A stretch of DNA of 64,000 bases from Janthinobacterium agaricidamnosum (GCF_003667705.1 NZ_CP033019.1:2852001-2916000); one strand, 5' to 3'. Numbered from the stretch's first letter, positions 53,039-61,068 are shown. Program-made: numbers and translations. Notes: generated by a model from the sequence alone, not told the origin.

Positions 53039-54801
53039 CATTGCCGGCTCAGCGGCGCAGCCCCGCGCTGGTACTGCAAGCCATTCATGAAGCGCTGCAC
53101 GGGCGTAAAGGCACTGCTGAGGATATCGTCATGCGCGGCGTAATAGCGCGTCTCGATCTTCAGCAGGCCCAGCACGGTCGCATCAAGCTTGTCCGTCTGA
53201 TACGGCCGGCTTTCCAGCGCGGCGCGCGCGGCCGTCGACTGCGGCGCTTGCTGGTTATCCCAGATCAACATGGGGATTTCATAGCCGCTCTTGTCCGACG
53301 CGGAATGGCCCGCGTGATTGCGGCTGTAGCCCACTTCCTGCCCATGGTCGGAGACGAACAGCAAGGAGGCGGCCCGGCCGGTCTTGGCCGTTTCCGCCAT
53401 GCCGATCAGGGTGCCCAGCACGTAATCGCCATAGCGGATGGCGTTATCGTATTCGTCGCGCTGGTTGCGTATCCAGCTGGACCTGCCCTGGCTGGCCATC
53501 TGCGCGCTGACGGCGTCCTGTGCCCGGTCGAAATGGGCGAAGCGGCTGGGATAGCGCATGTCATAGCTGGGATGCGCGCCCAGCAAGTGCACGACGATGA
53601 GCTTTTTCGGCGCCGCGTCGCGCAGCGCGTGGGCGAATGGCTGGAACAGGTTGCCGTCAAAATTGTTTTCTCCACGACCGGTGCCGTAGTTGATGAAGTC
53701 GCTTTCATCGGCCTCGCCCGCCAGCAGCCCGATCCAGCCATCGTTACGCGTCTGGTTCGAAACCCAGAACGTCTTGTAGCCGGCCGCCTCGGCCAGCATC
53801 AGCAGATTCGGCTTGGCCATCCACGCATCGGGGTTGCCGATATCGGCCGGCGTGAGCATGGTCATCATCGATTCCACCGTGCTGGACGCGGGCGAAATCA
53901 CATCGTTAAAAACCAGCAGCTTCGCACGCATGGCGTCGAGCTGGGGCGTGGTCGCGCGCGGATAGCCGTACAGCGACATCGAGGCGCGGTTGGTGCTCTC
54001 GCCGATCACCAGGATGACGGTGCGCGCCTCCTCGCCCGCATAGCGCACATTCCAGTCGCGCGGCGCGGCCATGGCCGCCGTCAGCGCATGCTGCATCGAT
54101 TTCATCGCGTCCAGCTGCGCGCTGTACTGCTGGTAGCGCAGCGGCCAGAACAGGGCCGGATTTTCGCGCCGCATGGTGGTATTGACGTGCAGCAGCACGA
54201 GAAACACGGCCATACCGGCGGCAAAGGCTTTGTGCGGCCAGCCCGGCGCGGTACCGGCGCGCGACGCCTGCCAGCGCTGCAGCTGGTGGTCGGCCAGCAG
54301 CACGGCCGCCGTCACGAGCACAAACCAGCCGGCCGCTTGCGCCAGGGCGACGCTGTTGTGCAGGAGAAATTCTCCCGTTTCCGCTTGATCTGTCGCAAAC
54401 ATGGCCTGCAAAACCGCATTCGGGTTCGGGCGCATGCCAAAATAGCCACGCAAGAAGCCTTTTACGGCGGCGTCCAGGTAAAACACGGGCACGACGACGC
54501 GCACCAGCACGGTGATCGCGCCGGAACTGCCACGCCATGCGTGCAGCACGCCGCCCACGCCCAGCAGGAAGGCCGCCAGCAACACGCTCAATTTCAGGCA
54601 TTCGTTCGCGCTTAACTGATCGAAGAGGAAGAAAACCAGCAGGCCAGCAATGCTGAACAGGACACGGCAAAACAGAATCAGCATGGAGGCGATGGAGAGT
54701 AAGCATTGAACAAGGACAAGCCCGCGCGGACGGGCCAGCGATTGTAGCGCAGTCTGTTGCAACTTGTACCATCGTTTCCTGCGCGCTGCTGATTCACGCA
54801 T
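53038..54801 (-). CDS. Phosphoethanolamine transferase (EptA/CptA-like)
   Basis: 587 residues. Four to five N-terminal membrane segments (about 25-210) anchor a periplasmic alkaline-phosphatase-fold domain. Catalytic landmarks: VILVIGESTNRASMSLYGYP with the nucleophile Thr after GES, SSTVESMMTMLTP, WVSNQTRNDG, LLGAHPSYDMRYP and the metal pair SDHGQEVG with NHAGHSASDKSGYEIP. It transfers phosphoethanolamine from phosphatidylethanolamine to lipid A or core sugar, which can lower sensitivity to cationic peptides. The start is uncertain because the frame begins only 4 nt from an inverted repeat; a start further in is possible. Convergent with fpr. Confidence 0.88.
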   Translation of the reverse strand: MRESAARRKRWYKLQQTALQSLARPRGLVLVQCLLSIASMLILFCRVLFSIAGLLVFFLFDQLSANECLKLSVLLAAFLLGVGGVLHAWRGSSGAITVLVRVVVPVFYLDAAVKGFLRGYFGMRPNPNAVLQAMFATDQAETGEFLLHNSVALAQAAGWFVLVTAAVLLADHQLQRWQASRAGTAPGWPHKAFAAGMAVFLVLLHVNTTMRRENPALFWPLRYQQYSAQLDAMKSMQHALTAAMAAPRDWNVRYAGEEARTVILVIGESTNRASMSLYGYPRATTPQLDAMRAKLLVFNDVISPASSTVESMMTMLTPADIGNPDAWMAKPNLLMLAEAAGYKTFWVSNQTRNDGWIGLLAGEADESDFINYGTGRGENNFDGNLFQPFAHALRDAAPKKLIVVHLLGAHPSYDMRYPSRFAHFDRAQDAVSAQMASQGRSSWIRNQRDEYDNAIRYGDYVLGTLIGMAETAKTGRAASLLFVSDHGQEVGYSRNHAGHSASDKSGYEIPMLIWDNQQAPQSTAARAALESRPYQTDKLDATVLGLLKIETRYYAAHDDILSSAFTPVQRFMNGLQYQRGAAPLSRQ

Positions 54802-54804
54802 GCT

Positions 54805-54823
54805 ACTGACAGAAATTGTCAGT
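54805..54823. promoter_or_regulatory. Perfect inverted repeat between divergent genes
   Basis: ACTGACA-GAAAT-TGTCAGT forms a perfect 7-bp dyad with a 5-nt centre. It lies 3 nt from the phosphoethanolamine transferase start and about 73 nt from the DJ-1/PfpI start, a fitting place for a shared operator. No cognate regulator gene is adjacent. Confidence 0.5.
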
Positions 54824-54896
54824 GCTTTTTATTATGATTTCGGCACCAGCTGGCCAGCCAGTACTATTGATATCTCCACCTGCGACAGGACTTTTC

Positions 54897-55478
54897 ATGA
54901 CACGTGCCATTACCATACTGACCGAAAACTTTGCCGATTGGGAAACCGCCCTGCTCAATTCCACGGCGCGCCTGTACTACGGCTTTTACACGCAGTTCGC
55001 CACGCCAGGCGGCTTGCCCGTCACCTCGTCCGGCGGCATGCTGGTTACGCCGCAACTGGCGCTGGAAGATATCGTGCTCGAGGAGCTCGATTTGCTGATG
55101 GTGTGCGGCGGCAGCCATTGGCAAAGCGGCAAGGCGCCCGACCTGGGACCCCTGCTGCGCGCGGCGCGCGACAAGGGCGTGGTGCTGGCCGGCATTTGCG
55201 ACGGCACGCGCGTGCTGGCGCAGGCGGGCGTGCTCGACACCGTGCGCCATACGTCCAACAGCGCGGGCAACTTGCTGGAAACGGGCTATGCTGGCGCCGC
55301 CCTGTACCAGGACGTACCGTGGGCCGTTGCCGACCAGCGCATCATCACGGCGCCCGGCACGGCGCCCGTCACCTTCACCAAGGAAGTCTTGCGCGCCCTG
55401 GGCATCGCCGACGACAACCTGACGGCCTACCTGGCCATGCATGGGTCCGAGCACGGCCAGGCCGCAGCGGCGCGCTAA
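54897..55478 (+). CDS. Cytoplasmic DJ-1/PfpI-family protein
   Basis: 193 residues from MTRAITILTENFADWETALL, AGGAC 9 nt upstream. GIxxxGxxA-like DJ-1 fold with TSSGGMLVTPQ, the acidic LDLLMVCGGSHWQSGK, the cysteine elbow VLAGICDGTRVLAQAG (catalytic-type Cys about 102), then LDTVRHTSNSAGNL. This resembles the GATase1-like/PfpI proteins of the DUF4066-type or YoaZ-like group rather than the exported Hsp31-like one at 27634. Function as protease, deglycase or chaperone is unclear. Its stop overlaps the convergent serine hydrolase stop by 4 nt. Confidence 0.85.
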   Translation: MTRAITILTENFADWETALLNSTARLYYGFYTQFATPGGLPVTSSGGMLVTPQLALEDIVLEELDLLMVCGGSHWQSGKAPDLGPLLRAARDKGVVLAGICDGTRVLAQAGVLDTVRHTSNSAGNLLETGYAGAALYQDVPWAVADQRIITAPGTAPVTFTKEVLRALGIADDNLTAYLAMHGSEHGQAAAAR

Positions 55479-56953
55479 TCCGGGGAAAGCACGCGCAAAC
55501 GCGCCACGGCGTGCGTGTTGCCCGGGTCCAGCTCCAGCGAACGGCGGTAATGCGTGACGGCCAGCGCCGTGGCGCCATCGGCCTCGTACGCTTCGGCCAG
55601 GCTGTCGTGGCCATTCGCCCCTTGCGGATACAGCTGCACACCCAGCTGGAAGACGGCGACCGCCTGTTTCGGCTGCTGCCGGCCCAGCAAGCGATAGCCC
55701 CAGGCATTCAGGTCGTCGTCGGCGGGTGCGGGCAGCCCATGCTGGCGCCGGATGGCGGCCAGTTTCTGCTCCAGCCCTTCAAAGCCCGTGCTGGCCGCCT
55801 TGTTGCGCAATAAATGCGCGGCATACGCGCCGCCCCGCTGCTGGCGCAGTCCGGGAACATAAAAGCCGGCAATGGTATCGATCAGCTGTTCCGGCTGGCC
55901 GCCGGCCAGGTTGCTCAGGATAATGACGGCCAGGCCATCGTCGGGATACACATAGAAGGCCGAGCGGCCGCCGCCGATGCCGGCCACGGCGCGGTGGCCA
56001 TCACGGCCGATGGTGGGCCAGCCCAGCGCCCACGGCGCCGGCTTGCCGTCGTTCAAACTGGTCGGCTGCCACAGCCGTTCCACACTGGCGGGCGCCAGCA
56101 AGCGCCCCGACTGCAGGGCGATGAGCCAGTTGACCAGTTCGCCCGCATTGCTGTTGATGCCGGCCCCGGCGCGCATGAAGACGGGAAAGTCCTCGATCAC
56201 GTTGCGGTAGCCGTTGCCTCCCCGGTCCAGCACGTAGGAACTGGCCTTGTTGGCGACGACGTCCTTCGCATCGCCAAAGCCGCTGTGCCGCATGCCGGCC
56301 ACGTCGAACTGCCGGTGCCGGATGAAGTCGGTAAAGGGCTGGCCGTTCTGGCGCTCAATCAATTGCGCCAGCAACACGTAATTGGTCTGGTTGTAGCGGT
56401 AGCGCTGGCCTGGCGGGGCTTCCACGGGCAGCGCCTGCACGGCGCTCCACGCCGCAGCGGCGTCGTCCGGTTGCGGCCCCACCAGCTTGCCGCTGCGCTG
56501 GTCGAGCACGTCGGGCAAGCCCGAGGTATGGTTGAGCAATTGCGTCACCGTCACGGATTGCCAGGCTGCAGGCAGCCCCGTCAGGTATTGGCCGATGGGC
56601 GCGGCCAGGTCGATCTTGCCCTCCTGCACCAGCTGCATCACGGCCACGCCCGCAAACGCCTTGGTGGCCGAGTTGATGGAAAACAGGCTGGCGTCCGTCA
56701 CCGGCACCTGGTATTGCAGGCTGGCCAGGCCGAAATTGCGCTTCAGCACGACCTTGCCGTGCCGGATCACGGCCAGCTGCAGCCCGGGAATCTGGCGCTC
56801 CCGCATTTCGCTGCGCACAAAGGCGGCAATCTCCTGTTCCGCGCGCGATGCCTGCGATGGGCTGGCGGGGGCGGCGATGGCGAGCGAGGTGACGGGAGCT
56901 GCCACGGCGGCAAGCGCCATGACGAGCAGGACGGACGGGAGGCGTGGCTTCAA
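55475..56953 (-). CDS. Exported serine hydrolase (class C beta-lactamase fold) with C-terminal repeat
   Basis: 492 residues. Signal peptide MKPRLPSVLLVMALAAVAAP. Catalytic fold motifs: SINSATKAFAGVAVMQLVQE (Ser-x-x-Lys, about residue 95), RYNQTNYVLLAQLIE (Tyr-x-Asn-like, about 185) and a later HRAVAGIGGGRSAFYVYPD replacing the KTG box. It is followed by about 100 residues with TPR-like helices (AVFQLGVQLYPQGANGHDSL, AVTHYRRSLELDPGN). Such penicillin-binding-protein-like esterases/peptidases act in the periplasm on peptides or esters. The extra repeat domain suggests a partner protein. No operon neighbours. Confidence 0.88.
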   Translation of the reverse strand: MKPRLPSVLLVMALAAVAAPVTSLAIAAPASPSQASRAEQEIAAFVRSEMRERQIPGLQLAVIRHGKVVLKRNFGLASLQYQVPVTDASLFSINSATKAFAGVAVMQLVQEGKIDLAAPIGQYLTGLPAAWQSVTVTQLLNHTSGLPDVLDQRSGKLVGPQPDDAAAAWSAVQALPVEAPPGQRYRYNQTNYVLLAQLIERQNGQPFTDFIRHRQFDVAGMRHSGFGDAKDVVANKASSYVLDRGGNGYRNVIEDFPVFMRAGAGINSNAGELVNWLIALQSGRLLAPASVERLWQPTSLNDGKPAPWALGWPTIGRDGHRAVAGIGGGRSAFYVYPDDGLAVIILSNLAGGQPEQLIDTIAGFYVPGLRQQRGGAYAAHLLRNKAASTGFEGLEQKLAAIRRQHGLPAPADDDLNAWGYRLLGRQQPKQAVAVFQLGVQLYPQGANGHDSLAEAYEADGATALAVTHYRRSLELDPGNTHAVARLRVLSPD

Positions 56954-57038
56954 GATGCGGCTTTCGACAGTTGAAAACGGAACCGCAGCATCCCATACCT
57001 ATTTGTCAACGTCAACGACAATCTTGCCGACTAGAAAG

Positions 57039-57368
57039 TTACTCTTCCAGCCACACATCTTCATACCCTTGCCGGTCGAGAATGAACTTGGCGCCGCTGG
57101 GCAAGGCCAGGTAATCGACCACCTGCGGCAGCATCTCGTGCAGGTGCTCCGCATGCAGGGCCTGGTAAAAGCCGCTGGCGTCGTCGTGTTCGCCGCAGTG
57201 GATGAACCAGCTGATGGTGCCGTTTTCCGGCAGCACGATGCGGGTGCCATAGATGGGCGACTGCGCCAGGCTGCCGATGGCCAGGGCCACCATAGTTTCG
57301 GGCGCCTGCGCCGGCAAGCCGAATTTGTCGCAGATGCGTTGCTGTGTTTCGCTGATCAGTTCAGTCAT
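57039..57368 (-). CDS. Small protein resembling immunity-type (Imm33-like) proteins
   Basis: 109 residues from MTELISETQQRICDKFGLPA. ENGTISWFIHCGEHDDASGF, then FYQALHAEHLHEMLPQVVDY and a final YEDVWLEE resemble small immunity-type domains known from polymorphic toxin loci, where a strand with WxxxxGE and LHxxHL are typical; I recall this pattern as Imm33-like but cannot confirm it. The gene is 7 nt after the 57376-57756 gene on the same strand. It may be immunity to a contact-dependent toxin not present here. Because it lies beside the peptide locus at 58 kb, a protective role for the producer is imaginable but untested. Confidence 0.65.
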   Translation of the reverse strand: MTELISETQQRICDKFGLPAQAPETMVALAIGSLAQSPIYGTRIVLPENGTISWFIHCGEHDDASGFYQALHAEHLHEMLPQVVDYLALPSGAKFILDRQGYEDVWLEE

Positions 57369-57375
57369 GGTGCTC

Positions 57376-57756
57376 TCAGGATCCGATGTAGCGGTAATGG
57401 AGGCGCAGCGCGCCATCGTGGCCGGACATTTCCAGGTGCAAAATCGCTTCGCCCGGCTTGCCGTCGGCCAGCAACAGGCATTCCAGGCCCAACGGGCCGT
57501 CGCCGGTGGCGTACACATCGACGCCGGGCCGGCCGCCCTTGCCCGGCACAAAGGCGTGCGCCAGCGGCGTCAGGGACAGCGCCTCGTTGGCCGCAAAGTA
57601 GCTGTCGAGCATGTCGACGATCTCCGCGGCCACGGCCGGCGACAGACCCCAGTCGCGTTGCAGCGCAACAGGATCGCGCCCGTTCAGCGTCTGCACGAAC
57701 GCTGCGGCCTGCGCGTACGCCAGCTCTCGCAGGCTGTCAGTAACTGTCATTTCCAT
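57376..57756 (-). CDS. Hypothetical protein of 126 residues
   Basis: Start MEMTVTDSLRELAYAQAAAF with GGAG 7 nt upstream. The sequence is alpha+beta: LQRDWGLSPAVAAEIVDMLD, SLTPLAHAFVPGKGGRPG and a final HDGALRLHYRYIGS. I recognise no family, although the ending and size resemble small immunity or NTF2-like proteins. It forms a two-gene unit with the 57039-57368 gene (7 nt apart). Its start is 302 nt from the first peptide gene of the RiPP-like locus and divergent from it, so the two promoters share this gap. Confidence 0.65.
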   Translation of the reverse strand: MEMTVTDSLRELAYAQAAAFVQTLNGRDPVALQRDWGLSPAVAAEIVDMLDSYFAANEALSLTPLAHAFVPGKGGRPGVDVYATGDGPLGLECLLLADGKPGEAILHLEMSGHDGALRLHYRYIGS

Positions 57757-57964
57757 ATAGCGACTCCACCTTCTCCATTCAACAGGCGCCATTATAGTGC
57801 GTGGCCGGGCGCATAGTCGATCCGTTTGCCATCCATAATCAAACGGCTTGCCGATCATTTAAAACGCCGCCTTTATTATTTATCGCACTGCAATAACATA
57901 AATGGCCGGCGTGATATTTGGTGAGTATCTCGGACATATAATCGCGAATACGGTTGATTTCCAA

Positions 57965-57993
57965 TTGACGCTTATTTATTCCGGCGCTAATAT
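57965..57993 (+). promoter_or_regulatory. Sigma-70 promoter of the peptide operon
   Basis: TTGACG (57965-57970) and TAATAT (57988-57993) with exactly 17 nt between them, a near-consensus vegetative promoter. The first precursor gene starts 64 nt downstream of the -10 element, leaving a leader of about 57 nt. Confidence 0.75.
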
Positions 57994-58057
57994 CGAACGG
58001 CCATATACCATGGCACACAGCGCAAGCCGTACTTAACCATCACAAGAGGATAGTACA

Positions 58058-58246
58058 ATGCAAAACCAATCCAAATTGTTCGCATTCAAACTGGCTGAAA
58101 AACAAGTTCAAAAACAGGCGGCGCCCGCCACCGTCTGGAAAGTGCGCGACGGCGTCGCCGTGGCCGGCTGCACCGCCGTCGGCACCAATGATCAATATCG
58201 CGACTCTTCGCGTCTCAAGCCGAACGACAGCGGCCAGTATTGCTGA
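58058..58246 (+). CDS. RiPP precursor candidate peptide 1
   Basis: 62 residues, AGAGGA site 8 nt before the ATG. The N-terminal half has the leader-like helix KLFAFKLAEK (6-15), shared with the second peptide and comparable in kind, though not in sequence, to the PFFARFL helix by which microviridin leaders bind ATP-grasp ligases. Position 27 begins an invariant block WKVRDGVAVAGCTAV (27-41). The rest is rich in Asp, Asn, Ser, Gln, Arg and ends in Cys62; the only other Cys is Cys38. No hydrophobic signal peptide, so export would need the ABC protein encoded downstream. The 5' leader is partly copied before peptide 2, showing tandem duplication. Confidence 0.85.
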   Translation: MQNQSKLFAFKLAEKQVQKQAAPATVWKVRDGVAVAGCTAVGTNDQYRDSSRLKPNDSGQYC

Positions 58247-58261
58247 TTTCCGGCACGCCAT

Positions 58262-58282
58262 AACCCCGCCCGGCGCGGGGTT
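58262..58282 (+). terminator. Hairpin between the two precursor genes
   Basis: AACCCCGC and GCGGGGTT form a perfect 8-bp stem with a 5-nt loop, 15 nt after the peptide 1 stop. No T-run follows (GCATATATT), so it may protect the peptide mRNA or partially terminate. Confidence 0.6.
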
Positions 58283-58427
58283 GCATATATTCCCCATATT
58301 CAAACCGGCGCCGTGCGGCGCGGATTTTCCGCGCGCAATGAATATATGAACCCCTCTCAATTGGAGATGCCATTCTTTAAAGCAGTTATCGGTAAAAATC
58401 GAAACATAACCATTAACAGAGGATCTC

Positions 58428-58613
58428 ATGCACGATAAAACCAAGCTGTTCGCATTCAAACTGGCGGAAAAAAAGGAAGAGGAAAAACCGGCGCGTCCTG
58501 CGCCCTGGAAAGTGCGCGACGGTGTCGCCGTGGCCGGCTGCACGGCGGTCGACAGCGAGGAACAATACCGCTATTCGCGCGTCGGCTCGAGTGACGGCGG
58601 AGAATTCTGCTGA
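58428..58613 (+). CDS. RiPP precursor candidate peptide 2
   Basis: 61 residues, AGAGGA site before the ATG. Identical to peptide 1 over KLFAFKLAEK (6-15) and WKVRDGVAVAGCTAV (27-41), with the same spacing; the linker differs (KEEEKPARPAP, charged). The C-terminal half differs but keeps QYR (46-48), Ser50, a central Asp/Ser/Gly run and a terminal aromatic-Cys (Phe-Cys). So constrained positions are the leader helix, the block with Cys38 and the terminal Cys61, while the variable acidic/Ser/Thr part would carry specificity. Sequence between the genes includes a 5' copy (TAACCATTAACAGAGG) of the leader upstream of peptide 1. Confidence 0.85.
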   Translation: MHDKTKLFAFKLAEKKEEEKPARPAPWKVRDGVAVAGCTAVDSEEQYRYSRVGSSDGGEFC

Positions 58614-58628
58614 TCGCTGCGCCAACTG

Positions 58629-58654
58629 AAAGCCTTGCCGCGGCAAGGCTTTTT
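58629..58654 (+). terminator. Intrinsic terminator between precursor 2 and the enzyme genes
   Basis: AGCCTTGCCG and CGGCAAGGCT are perfectly complementary over 10 bp (effective CCGCGG tip), followed by TTTT, 17 nt after the peptide 2 stop and 38 nt before the ATP-grasp ATG. Read-through past such a hairpin would give many precursor transcripts per enzyme transcript, as in other RiPP operons. Confidence 0.8.
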
Positions 58655-58691
58655 CATCTTCCCGATTTTCCGCTACTGCAGGCTCCCCGAC

Positions 58692-59705
58692 ATGCATAAA
58701 AAGGTATTGATTATCAGCCATAGCGGCGATCTGCACGCCGACCTGGTGGCAACGATTCTCGCCGACCGCGGCCATGCCCCCTTCCGTATCGATCTCGACG
58801 CCTTTCCCCGCGATTACCAGCTGTGCCAGCGCATGCTGGGCGGCCAGGCCAGCGCGCGGCTGCGCCGCCTGCCCGACGGCGACTGGCTGGACCTGCGCCA
58901 GGTGGGCGCCGTCTGGCTGCGCAAGGCGGCCGACTACGCCTATGCCAGCGCCGACCTGACGCCGCAGGAACGCGCCTATGCCCGGCTGGAAACGGAACAA
59001 GCCATCTTCAGCGTGCTGTACAGCCTCGATTGTTACTGGCTCAGCCACCCGCTGGCCCTGCGCGGCGCCCAATGGAAGGGCGAACAGCTGGCGCGGGCCG
59101 CGCGCATGGGTTTTCGCGTGCCCGCCACCGTGATTACCAACGTGCCCGACGACGTGCGCGCTTTCCGCGCCACCGTCGGCGGCCCCATCATTTTCAAGAG
59201 CATGTCCACGCCCAGCCTGGCAGCCGAAGCCGTCGAAGACGTGGACAGAATCAGCGCCGGCCTCGGCACCACCATCGTCGACGACGCCATGCAAGGCAGC
59301 CTGGACGCCGTTAGCGAGCTGAGCTGCCAATTCCAGGAATATATCGCCAAGCAATATGAATTGCGGGTCACCGTAATCGGCCAGCAACTGTTTGCCGCTC
59401 GCCTGTATTCCCAGGACGATGCGCGCACGGCCATCGATTCACGCGACATGTCGGCCCCCATCCGCTATGAAGCCGCGACCTTGCCCGATGACATACGGCA
59501 GCGCTGCCTCGCTTTCGTGCACAGCTATGGGCTCGAATATGGCGCGCTGGATCTCATCGTCACGCCCGAAGGCGAATATGTTTTCCTGGAAAACAATCCT
59601 GTTGGTCAATTTCTATATGTGCAACAACTGGTGCCCGCCTTGCCCCTGCTGGAAAGCGTGGCCACTACCCTGATCGAAGGAGCCTTATGCCGCAGCCAGA
59701 CCTGA
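58692..59705 (+). CDS. ATP-grasp ligase, peptide-maturase type (MvdD/graspetide synthetase-like)
   Basis: 337 residues from MHKKVLIISHSGDLHADLVA; a TTG start 57 nt upstream would lie in the terminator. Layout is that of MvdC/MvdD and other ATP-grasp maturases: a pre-ATP-grasp domain (1-130, with DGDWLDLRQVGAVWLRKAAD), an ATP-binding lysine region GGPIIFKSMSTPS (about 160-175), and C-terminal metal-ligand motifs YGLEYGALDLIV and FLENNPVGQFLYVQQ (about 300-312). Such enzymes form omega-ester or amide cross-links between acidic and Ser/Thr/Lys side chains of a precursor. It overlaps the protease gene by 19 nt. It is the likely modifying enzyme for both peptides. Confidence 0.85.
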   Translation: MHKKVLIISHSGDLHADLVATILADRGHAPFRIDLDAFPRDYQLCQRMLGGQASARLRRLPDGDWLDLRQVGAVWLRKAADYAYASADLTPQERAYARLETEQAIFSVLYSLDCYWLSHPLALRGAQWKGEQLARAARMGFRVPATVITNVPDDVRAFRATVGGPIIFKSMSTPSLAAEAVEDVDRISAGLGTTIVDDAMQGSLDAVSELSCQFQEYIAKQYELRVTVIGQQLFAARLYSQDDARTAIDSRDMSAPIRYEAATLPDDIRQRCLAFVHSYGLEYGALDLIVTPEGEYVFLENNPVGQFLYVQQLVPALPLLESVATTLIEGALCRSQT

Positions 59706-60565
59706 GCCAGATTCCCCACCAGTTGCGCGAACTGGAACTGGCGCGCGACAGCCGTGCCATCGTCCTGGCCGCCTCGCACCTGGACATGGAACTGCTGCCC
59801 GCCCTGTATGAACTGTGCCAAGACATCGGCCCCGTGGCGCGCCTCGACGTGGTGCTGCACGGACGGGGCGGCATCGTCAACGCGGCGCGGCGCATCGCCC
59901 TTCTGCTGCGCCGGCATGCGCGCCACCTGAGCTTTATCGTGCCCTTCCACTGCCAGTCGGCCGCCACCTTGCTGGCCCTGGGCGCCGATGAGATCATCGC
60001 CGGCGACCTCGCCCTGTTCTCGCCCATCGACCCGCAGCTCGATGGCGCCGACGGCGGCTCCATGTCCAGCCTGGACATCAAGGTCTTCGGCGACATGGCG
60101 CAGCAGTGGTTCGGCGTCGATGCCGGCGAAGCGCGCCAGCAATCCTTGTCCCTGCTGTGCGGCAGCATCTTTCCCCCGTCCCTGACGGCCTTTTACCGCA
60201 CCACGCTGGAACTGGCGCAAATCGGCGAGGAATTGCTGGCGTGGCAATTGCCCGATGCCACGCAAGAGGCGCGGCGTGCCATCGTCGCGCAATTGGTGAC
60301 TGGATACCACTCGCATAACTATGCCTTGACGCGCGAAGAGCTGGCCCGGCTGGGCTTGAACATGGCGCGCGATGCCCAGGCTGAACGGCTGGGCTGGGCC
60401 ATCTCGACCCAGTTGCAGGCGCACATAGGCGGCGCCCTGCGCAGCGCCCCCGACGAACCGTGGAACGATGCGCTGCTGGCCTCGCGCGACGGCGTGCAGC
60501 TGCGGCGCCAGCGTCCGGGCGGCTTCGCACCGCTGTGGACCACGCAAACGGGGGCAGCATGCTGA
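59687..60565 (+). CDS. Clp-fold serine protease of the SDH type
   Basis: 292 residues from MPQPDLSQIPHQLRELELAR, GAAGGAG upstream, inside the end of the ATP-grasp gene. It belongs to the SDH/SppA-like Clp-fold serine proteases: LDVVLHGRGGIVNAARRIAL (oxyanion loop), PFHCQSAATLLALGADEIIA with the nucleophile Ser91 and LFSPIDPQLDG. Cytoplasmic, no signal peptide or membrane helix. In the middle of a RiPP-like operon this is an unexpected protease; removal of the leader from modified precursor is the simplest proposal, degradation of unmodified precursor another. I know of no characterised RiPP system with this enzyme. Confidence 0.85.
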   Translation: MPQPDLSQIPHQLRELELARDSRAIVLAASHLDMELLPALYELCQDIGPVARLDVVLHGRGGIVNAARRIALLLRRHARHLSFIVPFHCQSAATLLALGADEIIAGDLALFSPIDPQLDGADGGSMSSLDIKVFGDMAQQWFGVDAGEARQQSLSLLCGSIFPPSLTAFYRTTLELAQIGEELLAWQLPDATQEARRAIVAQLVTGYHSHNYALTREELARLGLNMARDAQAERLGWAISTQLQAHIGGALRSAPDEPWNDALLASRDGVQLRRQRPGGFAPLWTTQTGAAC

Positions 60566-61068
60566 CGGCATTACTGTCTGATATTGCGCGCTGCTGCATC
60601 GCCTTGCTGCTGCTGGCGGCCAGCGTGGGCAAGCTGCGCAGCTACGGGGAATTTCGCGGCAACCTGGCCACCTCGTTCGGCCTGCCGCCCGCCGCCGCTG
60701 CCTGGGCCGCGCCAGCCCTGGTGGCGGCAGAACTGCTGCTGGCCGGCTGGCTGCTGGCCGGCGGCGCCCGGCTGCCGATGCTGCTGTCGTTATTGCTATT
60801 GAGCACCCTCACTGCCGTGCTGGCCTGGCGCTACTTCACGCACAGCGTGGTGCGCTGCAGCTGCTTCGGCGAAGCGGCGCGGCCCGTCTCGCAGTACGAC
60901 TTGCTGCGCAACGCGCTGGCGGTGGGCATCAACGGCAGCTACTTTGCGCTGGCGCAAGATGCGGCCTTGCCCGTCGCCACCACTGTATTGGCGGCCGGCT
61001 TGGCGGCCATCGCCTGCGTGGCCATCATTTCCCTGCACGACATCGCCACCCTGGCAAAGGCCGGATGA
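60559..61068 (+). CDS. MauE/DoxX-like membrane protein
   Basis: 169 residues starting inside the protease stop region (7-nt overlap). Four membrane segments, typical of MauE/DoxX: MLTALLSDIARCCIALLLLA, LVAAELLLAGWLLAGG, MLLSLLLLSTLTAVLAWR and a last one after residue 130. Between them lies a VRCSCFGEAARPV loop with a Cys-x-Cys pair, as in MauE, which with MauD is needed for disulfide formation in the periplasmic methylamine dehydrogenase small subunit. It is overlapped by the MauD-like gene (ATGA), so the redox pair acts as one unit; substrate in this locus is probably the exported peptide with its two Cys. Confidence 0.85.
   Translation: MLTALLSDIARCCIALLLLAASVGKLRSYGEFRGNLATSFGLPPAAAAWAAPALVAAELLLAGWLLAGGARLPMLLSLLLLSTLTAVLAWRYFTHSVVRCSCFGEAARPVSQYDLLRNALAVGINGSYFALAQDAALPVATTVLAAGLAAIACVAIISLHDIATLAKAG

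Noticed and set aside
58058-58613. The two peptides as lanthipeptide or lasso precursors
   Set aside because: No LanM/LanB, cyclase or lasso B/C genes are nearby; the ATP-grasp enzyme points to another chemistry.
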